DNA from: Bradyrhizobium algeriense
GTDB lineage: Bacteria; Pseudomonadota; Alphaproteobacteria; Rhizobiales; Xanthobacteraceae
Direction: 5' to 3'
Length of the DNA stretch: 64,000 nt
NCBI RefSeq assembly: GCF_036924595.1
Contig: NZ_JAZHRV010000001.1
Coordinates: 5,642,001 to 5,706,000 of the forward strand
Shown here: positions 27,090 through 34,901 of the stretch, piece after piece
Layout: the number at the start of each line of letters is the position of its first letter
How positions within the stretch are numbered: the first letter of the stretch is position 1
The notes under the pieces: model-generated
Seen by the model: only the letters and a program-made list of their open reading frames with translations
Told to the model about the DNA's origin: nothing
The model's database searches: none
Program-made: the position numbers and the translations under genes

Positions 27090-27315
27090 CGTACACTCCC
27101 ACGATTGAACCGATTTCATCATCAGAACACAAGCGTCGCGTCTTTACGTTGCGTTATTGTGTCATGCTTCGTTTAGCACGAAAACGGTCGAGTGTCGACG
27201 CGGCACTGATTGTCGGTGCCGCCGCCAACGAGGACCACTCATTTCGATGAAACAAGACGCCCGAGGCGCCGTGCGCGATAGCGTTGACCCGAGGCCAATC
27301 ACGATCAGCATCTTG
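27090..27315 (-). promoter_or_regulatory. duplicated promoter/5'UTR, copy B (aminotransferase gene)
   Basis: Partner of 20643-20869. The closest 110 bp (27096-27206) match at roughly seven positions in ten, including TTTTCGTG-TAAACG, TGACACAATA and the GGAGTGT ribosome-binding block; a 16-bp identity ends the match at 27300-27315 and a 9-bp ATTTCGATG block lies at 27241. Because upstream DNA is conserved as well as the short stretch that could be coding, the conservation is best read as regulatory. Confidence 0.65.
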
Positions 27316-27640
27316 CACGGCCCGCACGAGCGATGTCAGAAAAGCGCCTGGTCGAAGTTGCTGGCGTGAAATGCACACGAGGCAGTGATGATGTTCTGAC
27401 TCTTGCGTCACTTGTTTATCCCGATCAATCGGCCGCGACATCTAGCGCAAGAATATCCGAGCGAGGATTGAATCAGGCGCCCGCTGTAAAGCCGGTGATG
27501 ATGTTGCGATGTTGTGCTCGTGTTCGCGCTCATGAATGCGCTGGCGCAGCGGCGAACTAATTGATGTGTGTCAGAAATGCCGTCTCGTAACGACGGGACA
27601 AATGTGGCCTTCACCAAGGCGAGGGAAAAAGGTTGCGATG
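27316..27640. other. intergenic region, no gene supported
   Basis: About 325 bp between the duplicated leader and the DUF3102 gene end. The short frames in it have no recognisable family or start signal. Confidence 0.35.
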
Positions 27641-28339
27641 CTACGCAAATACTAAGGAACTTTCCGCCGCACAACGAAACTGTTGTGCAAGATTTTCCGC
27701 TAGGTCGGGATCGGAAAGGAGCATCTCGCTAGTTAATATCTCGCAAACCCTAGCAAAATCGACCGCCGCCAGCTTTCGCGCCAGCAGCCCTGCAAGCTCA
27801 GCTATAGGCGTGGGACAAGACAGGGCTCTATCGTAGGTCGGCTGCTCGGTTGTCTTATCAAGGACCGGCTGCGCATCGACGTCATTCGCGGAGGATTTTG
27901 CAGCCCTCTTCTGTTGGAGGGTTCTCAGCTCTTGACGCACGGCTGAGGCTGCAATTTTCTCGCCGGCCTCAACGCGCTCGAGCACCTCAAGAACAAATTC
28001 TTCAGGAACGCCGCTGGACGAAAGCACATACAGCGCCGAGGGCGGCAAATGCGCAACTGCTGCGCTTTTGCCGGATGCCCAATGAGCCACGCGCATATAT
28101 GCCTGGGCTGTGCGCGCGGGAAAGCCAATTTCAGCTTCCACCCACCGGAGAAAAACCCCGTGAGATAAGTGCCGCTTCGATTCGGTGAGCGCCTTACCGA
28201 TCTGAATAATCGAATTTGCGCATTGCCGGCGAATACGATCTGCCTGGCCGCGCAAAAAGTTTTCTACTGAAGGGGATAGATCTTCATAGCTAAAACTGAC
28301 GTCAGGCGAGATCGCAGTTGTTGCGCCACTACGATGCAT
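27641..28339 (-). CDS. DUF3102-domain protein
   Basis: A 232-residue protein whose first 110 residues match DUF3102: a helix with ADRIRRQCANSIIQIGKALTESK, then LSHGVFLRWVEAEIGFPARTAQAYMRVA and SAAVAHLPPSALYVLSS. Such proteins occur on plasmids, phages and islands and have a helix-turn-helix look; the role is unsettled. The C-terminal half is charged and probably helical. The ATG at 28339 (MHRSGATT) is preferred over frames extending to 28540, which run into AT-rich non-conserved DNA. It is downstream of, and co-directional with, the aminotransferase operon but separated from its promoter, so probably unrelated. Confidence 0.6.
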   Translation of the reverse strand: MHRSGATTAISPDVSFSYEDLSPSVENFLRGQADRIRRQCANSIIQIGKALTESKRHLSHGVFLRWVEAEIGFPARTAQAYMRVAHWASGKSAAVAHLPPSALYVLSSSGVPEEFVLEVLERVEAGEKIAASAVRQELRTLQQKRAAKSSANDVDAQPVLDKTTEQPTYDRALSCPTPIAELAGLLARKLAAVDFARVCEILTSEMLLSDPDLAENLAQQFRCAAESSLVFA

Positions 28340-28964
28340 GCGCGTCGGCCTCCACACTACAGACCTATGTTTGAGCAGGGCGTCCAACGCACTGTCGATA
28401 GTCAGTGAGAAGCATACTTCCATACATAGAAGCTGAAAGCAATGTTCAGTTGATTGAATAGAATAATCAACTTTTGGTATGTTGCAAGCAACGGCGTATT
28501 TGTTTGAGGCGAGACCCAAATCCTGTCGACCTTCTTTCATTCCAAGTTTTATTCTAGCAATCGTTATGTTTGTAGAAATATATTGTGCGCGAGTGCCGGA
28601 CTGAAGGCCTAGACATCTCCTTCACGCCGAGAAATTGTTAGACTAAACTCTGAATGTTCGGGGTCGAATCGGCGACTATGAATTCGTCGCGATCTCCGCA
28701 TGCGCGTTGCGGACGCACGAGGGCGATGCGTTTCAGGAAAACATCTCGACCTTATTCCGCCCTCAACGGACTCCTGGAGAAAATGGCGCCGCGCCGATGC
28801 TTGGCAGCTGACGATGTCGGTCAGAAGCTGCCCTGCTAAGTAAGAGCGACAATCCCCTTCTCAGGTAGTAGGTCGCATCCGCAGGCCGCTCGTGTGCTTG
28901 GCAAGAACCGGTCGAGACCCTCGACAGCTTCCTCCAGCTTTCCGTTCGCACCAATGCGCTCCCC
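28340..28964. other. AT-rich intergenic region with decayed pieces
   Basis: The first 300 bp upstream of the DUF3102 gene are visibly richer in A+T than their surroundings and probably hold its promoter. Around 28670-28810 one plus-strand frame (DYEFVAISACALRTHEGDAF) looks protein-like but has no start and stops after about 45 codons; it may be a fragment of a phage or island gene. Confidence 0.3.
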
Positions 28965-29221
28965 TCACCTTGCCCCAGATCAGCAGCTTAGATGGCGACG
29001 GCGAAACCCATCAGCTTGTCGGGTTCGTACCAGTGGCCGAAGGACGCGATTCGGTACTGCGTCTGAGCCTGGATCTCCGCGGTCTGAGCCACGATCTCTC
29101 CAGCAGCCCGATCGGACGCGATCTTGTTATCGACGTTTCCAGCCTTGAGCTAGGCGTTGTAGGCATCCAGCAGACCGCGAATTACCGGCCCACCGAGGAA
29201 GCCGATGATGGCAGTCCACAT
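28965..29221 (-). pseudogene. remnant of a phage lysis-region (holin-like) gene
   Basis: The minus strand starts MWTAIIGFLGGPVIRGLLD and continues, after an in-frame TAG at 29150-29152, as KAGNVDNKIASDRAAGEIVA, QAQTQYRIASFGHWYEP and DKLMGFAVAI. A TAA at 28988-28990 follows, and a shifted frame gives KLLIWGKV, the expected ending. This layout (hydrophobic start, helical middle, WYEP-KLMG, LLIWDKV) is that of small proteins in lysis cassettes of rhizobial prophages. One nonsense codon and one frameshift make it a relic. Confidence 0.55.
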
Positions 29222-29242
29222 GGTTTCAGTCCCGTTTGAGTT

Positions 29243-29315
29243 TGGGACCGGTGTAGGGAGTCGAACCCTCAGAGCTTGGCTTTGGAGACCAGTCCACGCC
29301 CGCGCGCTCACCGAC
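29243..29315 (-). tRNA. tRNA-like sequence with a Trp (CCA) anticodon, probably degenerate
   Basis: Read on the minus strand, a 73-base stretch can be arranged as a tRNA: acceptor GTCGGTG with CACCGGT followed by C-CCA, an anticodon loop CTCCAAA (CCA, Trp) on a stem with one mismatch, and a T-loop TTCGACT on a GGG/CCC stem. The D-arm is about three bases short and the outer T-stem and anticodon-stem pairs are mismatched. It ends 22 bases before the phage remnant. It could be a phage-borne tRNA or a decayed copy; I do not think it is the chromosomal tRNA-Trp. Confidence 0.3.
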
Positions 29316-29559
29316 GTATGAATGACGTTCCTCAGCCCGATTTCTTCACGCGACGAAGTGACCAGTCGTCGGGACGCGATGGGCTTATGCGTGCGCCTTG
29401 CGGCTTTGGGGTCTGTTGGCCGGGCAGCCCCCGTGCGCCCGAGTGGTTTATTTGTCAGCGATGCTGCCGGTTAATTCGTCGCAGATCCTGCAGCGTGAAC
29501 TTTTTGATCCTCTATCGGACTAACTGAATGGCGTGTGCAGTCATCGATTGGAGGCTCCA

Positions 29560-30457
29560 ATGCCCTATTCCAATGCGTGCCCACTTATTGCCGCCTTAAC
29601 CGTTAGCTTTATCGCCGTATCGTCCAGCGCAGCAGTTGCGTGCGGCAAGTGGGATATTGGATGCGAGATACGTGAAACGGTTAAGGCGCCCGGCCACAAA
29701 CTCGGTCAGGCAGGAAAGAACGCTGAACGCACCTGGAATCAGGCCAGGACTGATCTTAGCAATGGATTAAATCGTATCGATCCTCGTATCACTCAGATGG
29801 GTCGTGATTTCGACGCACTGCGCCTCAAGTTCCAGAGCGAGGTTTTCACAGGACCTGCACTTGAGCAGTGGATCCGGGAGTCCCGCGACACGGCCCGGAG
29901 GAACGCTCAACCCGTTCCACAGGAAGTACGCGATGTCCTGCGCGGATGGTATCCCGACGAGTTGTTCAACGACGTGCGATGGAAAATCGGAGACGGTGGG
30001 GCCGTCAATCTAGCAAATGCCAGCTTGAAATACGGGACGGCCGAAGCCATCACGCTTATCGATACCATAGTATTTAAGGGACAATGAGACCGCTTCCAAC
30101 TTTGCGGTCTGGGCTCACGAGATGAAACATATTCAGCAGTACGCTGAGTGGGGTGTGCACTCGTTTGCCGTCCAGTACATGAGAAGCTGGAACAGCGTCG
30201 AAAACCCAGCTTACGAAGTGCAGGCGCGATTTGTGGCGGCATGGAATCAACAGAGCGGGACCGCAGCTACGACTCAACCTCCACCGGCAGCTGCAACTCA
30301 ACCCCCGCCCGCGGCTGTATTTGGCAATCGTTGCTCGATCCCAGGCGGAGGATGGCAATGGGCTCAGCCGGCTCCGTTAGGAACGCCTTGCTCTACGATA
30401 GCGTACATGGGGATTGAGGGTCGGCCCACGCAGGTTTACGGTCAAATCACTCAGTAG
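29560..30457 (+). pseudogene. DUF4157-like secreted protein split by a one-base frameshift
   Basis: The first frame (29560-30087) has GGAGG before its ATG and an N-terminal signal peptide ending near SSSAAVACG, then a helical region and WKIGDGGAVNLANASL, ending AITLIDTIVFKG-stop. The second frame continues exactly where homologues would: NETASNFAVWAHEMKHIQQY, with the HExxH-type HEMKH motif, VHSFAVQYMRS and a Pro/Thr-rich stretch before two cysteines. One extra G in the GGG at 30078-30080 explains the break. It is either a pseudogene or a sequencing error; restored, it would be an exported protein of about 300 residues with a metalloprotease-like site. Confidence 0.65.
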
Positions 30458-30696
30458 CCCACGGCGCTGTTGAGCTGTGCTGTTGATTGGTGCCCGTCAC
30501 TGGATCCGGCGACGGGCTGTGCTCGCATTCGCGAGCGCGCGGCATGACGCATGGCCTCATTTAACCGGCCACCCTTATGTCGTCAGGTGACTGTCGGGCG
30601 GCACCGCGGAAACTGGTCAATGAAGTCGCCACTACTCCTTGCTTCGCCCACCCGTGCAGTTTATCCTTGGTTGTGGGAACAGAAGGAGACACGTTG

Positions 30697-30993
30697 ATGC
30701 GTGCCAGTTCTTTGATCCTCGCCTTGGTTATGCAGACGGTCGTGACGGCGTCTCTTGCGCAGGACGCCAGCAAAGTTGTGGACACCAATAGATCTGTCAG
30801 AAGGCCGGTCCTGGAAGAGCACAAGGCCTTCGTGACAGAATTCGAAAACACCTTGAGGAAATATCCAAAGGCCTCCGCGCGCTACAAACTGTCAGACTTC
30901 GGTGACAATCCGGTATGGAGCTGCCCATGGGATTGTCAGGGCTGGCCCGATGGTTTCGTTGATTGCAGGCCGGTTTGTGAACAACAACGATAG
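30697..30993 (+). CDS. small secreted hypothetical protein
   Basis: The 98-residue product starts MRASSLILALVMQTVVTASL with a signal-peptide cleavage site after SLAQ-like residues, and AGAAGGAGAC lies seven bases upstream. The mature part is charged, then ends with a cysteine-rich tail (VWSCPWDCQGWPDGFVDCRP) having four cysteines, probably disulphide-linked in the periplasm. I recognise no family. It lies 240 bp after the DUF4157 relic and 29 bp before another small gene. Confidence 0.5.
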   Translation: MRASSLILALVMQTVVTASLAQDASKVVDTNRSVRRPVLEEHKAFVTEFENTLRKYPKASARYKLSDFGDNPVWSCPWDCQGWPDGFVDCRPVCEQQR

Positions 30994-31022
30994 CTTTTGA
31001 CGAATCCAGCAAGGAGTGACGA

Positions 31023-31337
31023 GTGTCAAAGTATCCATCTCTGGAAAATCTCAACCGCGAACAATCGGATGCCCTGGAAAAGGGCTCGTTCTTGATCATT
31101 AGCGCACGGAAAGAGGCGGCGGCGATGCTGCGGCGGGCAGGGGTAGAACTGCCTGAAGACGGCTTCGGGTTCAGGAGTCCGTGCTTCGCACACGAAGATG
31201 GGCACGGCCGATGCGGATGCCGCGATTACGAGGGCGACGGCGGGACCTGCTTGACGCGGGTCACCGTCGATCCTGGCACCACACCGGTCCCCGTGCGGAG
31301 TTGCGGCCATCCAGCATCAAAACACCGTGGCACGTAG
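31023..31337 (+). CDS. small Cys/His-rich hypothetical protein
   Basis: A 104-residue frame opens at GTG with AAGGAGTGA close upstream and 29 bp after the preceding gene, so the two may be co-transcribed. The C-terminal half has several cysteines and histidines (PCFAHEDGHGRCGCRDYEG, later a TCL and SCGHPASKH), which could bind a metal. No signal peptide is seen. The family is unknown. Confidence 0.4.
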   Translation: MSKYPSLENLNREQSDALEKGSFLIISARKEAAAMLRRAGVELPEDGFGFRSPCFAHEDGHGRCGCRDYEGDGGTCLTRVTVDPGTTPVPVRSCGHPASKHRGT

Positions 31338-31723
31338 CGTTGGATTTTCGCCACATGGCTGATGGGCCGGCTCAAGGGCGACGGGCCCCTCAAACGCATA
31401 CAAACGAAACCTCGATAGTTAGTGCATCGCGCCATCGCGCTGTGAGCAGCCGCAACATCGTGTACACTTGTCAAGCCGACTCACGAATTTTGGGTTTTGG
31501 CGGAAATCGACTCAAGATTCTTTGCTTTTTCGACTCACGATTTTTTGGCAGCCCACGGGAACTCAATGAGTTCGGCGACTCGCTTTTGGTTGGTCCCGAC
31601 ATTCGGCGGGCTACGCGTGGCGCGGCCACGCGGGGCCGAAGGGTGAAGCGTGGTGTCCGGCGTAGCTTGACCAAAGCGAAAGCGAAGACGGACTGGAGCG
31701 GCGAGGGGCGGACCGCGCTGCGC
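31338..31723. other. non-coding region before repeat R1
   Basis: About 385 bp with no supported gene. It includes three short similar blocks around GACTCACGA / CGACTCAAGA (31479-31542) and a GC-rich stretch typical of rhizobial intergenic DNA. Confidence 0.35.
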
Positions 31724-31909
31724 TCCCAACTAAAATATTGAAAACAACCCCATGCAAAGTAGCAGGTGGTCGCTGGCACGGATGCCTTACCCCGCGAAAA
31801 CATTTTGACACGTCCGGCAGATCAGCGGCACTATTGCATCGTCGCGCAATTCGTTAAACGCTCATGGCCCCACCCAGCAGCAGGCTCTTCGGCGCGATTG
31901 CAGGCAAAA
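31724..31909. repeat. dispersed ~186-bp repeat, copy R1
   Basis: Matches 37668-37854 in the same orientation at about 80-85 per cent with small indels. Shared runs include AACAACCCCATGCAAAGTAG, ACATTTTGACACGTC and CTCTTCGGCGCGATTGCAGG. It encodes no protein. The integrase fragment lies about 115 bp downstream. Confidence 0.75.
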
Positions 31910-32024
31910 CCTGTACAAACGTGCATGACCTCGATCAAGAACCGCTGATTTTGCTTGGTTTCCCGACAGAGCCCGCTGCCGGACTTGATGCATTGGTTGC
32001 GGGCAAGCTATCACGTGCCTCTTG

Positions 32025-32173
32025 AGCGGCTTCTATCACCGTCTGGCGATCGGCCGGCGCGCTACGAACAAGCGTCAGCCCACCGTGCCGCTGCCGGACC
32101 GTCTGCTGGTCCACATGCGGCGCTGGTACGACAAGACCCGACGAAGCGGTGGCTTCGGCTTCTTCGGCAACTA
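32025..32173 (+). pseudogene. fragment of a tyrosine integrase
   Basis: An open frame without a start reads GFYHRLAIGRRATNKRQPTV, then PLPDRLLVHMRRWYDK, before a TAG at 32171-32173. In rhizobial site-specific recombinases this block (KRQ-P-PLP-RLLAHLRRW) lies ahead of the catalytic His-x-x-Arg region, which is absent here. Only about 49 residues remain. It supports past integration of an element in this part of the window. Confidence 0.6.
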
Positions 32174-32529
32174 GACGCTGGCGCTGGCATTCGACCGCAA
32201 CACTCCGCGCGCCTATCCGAAGATCGAGGGTCGCCCCTGCCCCAGCGGAACGTTCCAGAGCGGCGACGCCTGCAAGGCCTTCCGATGATCGGCGGCCTTC
32301 GGGTCGAACTGGTGGCAGACCAGGATGCGGATGCGGGCACAGGCATCCCCCAGGACGTCCTTAAATTAGGGTTCATTAAGAATTACGGCGGCGTGGGCTG
32401 ATCAGCGGGCAAACTGCGTGCTCTCGCCATCCCGGCAGGTGACTTGATCGATCAGGCTACCATCATCGATGGGACACGAGCGAAATTCACTGCAGCGCAT
32501 TCGGCTTTGGGCCATCGACGAATGAGAGG
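32174..32529. other. non-coding region after the integrase fragment
   Basis: About 355 bp. It may contain more decayed integrase or phage DNA but no frame resembles a known family. Confidence 0.3.
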
Positions 32530-34040
32530 CTAACCAATCCTCGGCAAATTACTAGGGCGCTTACTCATCAAATCGAACCTGACTAGCGCGGCTTGCTCGA
32601 TGTCCGCCATCGCCGATAGCGACTGAGTTTTGCATTGCAGCAGAATTTCGCGATGTGCACAGGCACGTATGATTTGGGTGGTTGTCGCCGCCCACGTGAA
32701 AAAGCAGATCAGAGCAGATTTAATCAGAGAAAAGTTTTTCTTCTCCATTCCCACTGATCTGTATCCGCTTCCCCGCCCTCCTCTCAAAAACCGCTCGATG
32801 CGGTAGGGCATTGGATCGGTGAACGGTGTTTCGCCGATCATCATTTCGGCGAGCAGACGGCCAGTCACGGGACCGAGTGTGAAGCCCAGATGATGGTGAC
32901 CAAAATCGACCCACAGTCCCTTCAAACCTGCGACAGGTCCAATCACTGGCAGCATGTCCGGCATGCACGGGCGGCGGCCGAGCCAGGGTTCCGCCTTCGC
33001 GCGCTCGGCGAGCGGAAACAGGCCCTGTGCGGCGGGCTCAACGCGGTCGAGTTGCACCGGCGTCGGCGCCGAATCGCGAAGGGCGAATTCGGCGCCCGTC
33101 ATCAAGCGAATGCCCTGGGTCATGGGCGCGAGCGCGTAGCCGATTTCGCTATCGATCACCGGTCGGTTCAGCACCGCGTTGCCGCGCGTCTTGTAGTGCA
33201 TGTGATAGCCACGCTTGACACCCATCGGCACCGGCCGACCGAGCGCCGCCATTGCGTCGCCCGCCCAGGGGCCGAGCGCGACCACCGCCTCGCGCCCCGC
33301 GATCAGACCATTGGCAGCGCACACCTGCCAGCCGTCGCTGTTCGTCGCGGCCTCAAGTGTGCGGGCTTCGCCGCGCAAGAACTTACCACCGCGACGCACG
33401 AAAAGTCGGCGTAGGCGCGCCCGACCATGCCCGGATTGGCCACACTCGCCGCCTGAGTCATGAACAGCGCGCCCGCGAGGCCCGTCTGCAAGTGCGGCTC
33501 CATCTCGGCGACCTTGGCGCCGTCAACCACATCAAAATTTACACCAAACTGATCACGATCGATCTTCTTTTTTGCGATTGCCACATCAAAGGCTCCTTGG
33601 GTGCGATAGAGCCGCAGATAGCCAGTGCGCCGCATCGTGGCCGCGATGTCCGCTTCGCCCATAAGCGCGTCATGCTCGGCGATGCATCGCTCGATCAGCG
33701 GCTTGAGGGCCGCTGACATGCGCGCGATGCCCTCAGGCGTCGAAGCCCGCCAGTAGCGGAACAACCAGGGCGCCATCTTCGGTAACGCGCTCCAGTGCAG
33801 GTTCGCCTCGGGCAGCATGTTGAGTGCGTATTGCCCGATCTTCCAGGGATCGTGAGGGAAGGCATACGGCACAACGCCATCGCGCTGGATCAGACCCGCG
33901 TTGCCGTAGGATGTCTCGCCAGCGGCGACGCCGCGGTCGATCAGCACCACATCGCGCCCGCGCTGCTGCAGGTGCAGCGCCGCCGAAACGCCGACCATCC
34001 CGGCACCAAGAACGATCACGTCAGTCTTGATGTCAGGCAT
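32530..34040 (-). pseudogene. D-amino-acid dehydrogenase (DadA-like) broken by a frameshift
   Basis: The N-terminal frame has TDVIVLGAGMVGVSAALHLQ (FAD motif), TSYGNAGLI and GYLRLYRTQGAF, and runs to QAASVANPGMVGRAYADF near 33400. There it shifts by one base in a T-run; the second frame carries on with VRRGGKFLRGE, VKRGYHMHY, RPCMPDMLPVIGPV and FGHHHLGFTLGP, the FAD-closing end of DadA. The C-terminus runs about 80 residues past the usual DadA end into non-conserved sequence, so the stop codon has also been lost. DadA deaminates D-amino acids to keto acids. It is probably a pseudogene, unless the shift is a sequencing error. Confidence 0.7.
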
Positions 34041-34171
34041 GGCTGAGTTTGGGCCTCTCACTGAGGCTGGCCAAGTGCAGACGAATGCAACGCGTTCACG
34101 TGACCAATTCCTCCGCTATTGCTTTCCTAACGTTGTGGCGCTCGGTCATGCGTGTCCGTCCGTTCCGACAA

Positions 34172-34735
34172 TTAGAGACCGTCCGAGCACAATGAAGCAT
34201 TTGGCGTCTTCGTCCTGTCTTTAGCAGGCCACTGCTCGGAAAGAGGCGGCAACGCCGTTTCCTTGCCGCTGATGCGCTCAGCCATAATGGCATACACGGT
34301 GATGACATCGATCCGAGGGAAGAAGCCCTTGGGTCGAAGAGTCTCGGGCTTGCCGTATTTTGCCATCAGCGCTTCGCAGAACCGCTGCTTGATGTCCCGG
34401 TCTTCGACGACTCGTATCCGGCCGAAGAGGCACACGCTTCGATAGGCCAGACCTGAATCGCATTCAAATCGGCCATAATCAAAGACGCCTTCCTGCTCAT
34501 CGACCTCGAAACAAACGCGCCGCTCCTTCTCGATGTTTGCGCGCAGATGTCCGCGTGCACTCGTGGTGTGCAGGTACAATTCTCCGTCCATCCAAAGATA
34601 GAGCAGCGGGATGCAATAGGGGAAACCGTCTTCGCTCACGCTCGCAAGACGGCCACTGAAGCCGCGTGCCAGCGTTTCCAGCGCATGTTCATCCGACATC
34701 ATTCTGTCTGCGCGGCGGACTTGCGGTGAACTCAT
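34172..34735 (-). CDS. pyridoxamine-5'-phosphate-oxidase-fold (PPOX) flavoprotein
   Basis: A protein of about 187 residues with the FMN split-barrel of the PPOX/NimA group: GRLASVSEDGFPYCIPLLYL, GELYLHTTSARGHLRANIE, RRVCFEVDE and a SVCLFGRIRVVED strand. Members reduce nitro compounds or bind flavin; the physiological substrate is usually unknown. It is divergent from the MocR gene, with 166 bp between the starts, the classic arrangement of a MocR regulator and its target. The ATG at 34735 is used; a GTG at 34747 is possible. Confidence 0.75.
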   Translation of the reverse strand: MSSPQVRRADRMMSDEHALETLARGFSGRLASVSEDGFPYCIPLLYLWMDGELYLHTTSARGHLRANIEKERRVCFEVDEQEGVFDYGRFECDSGLAYRSVCLFGRIRVVEDRDIKQRFCEALMAKYGKPETLRPKGFFPRIDVITVYAIMAERISGKETALPPLSEQWPAKDRTKTPNASLCSDGL

Positions 34736-34901
34736 GAGGACGCGCACTCCGCGTCGCCATTCGGGCGAACGTGCATTTTCGAATTCCTATGTTGTGCGAA
34801 ACAGGATAGGAAAATGGTGGTCCTACGCAAAGGGCCACGCGACACCCATGAAGCATACCACTTGGTCAAACCGACCGCCGGTCGTTTTCGAGAGGATTTT
34901 T

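Noticed and set aside
28654-28839. Small plus-strand ORF of 61 codons
   Set aside because: No ribosome-binding site and no family; a different frame over the same DNA looks more protein-like but has no start.
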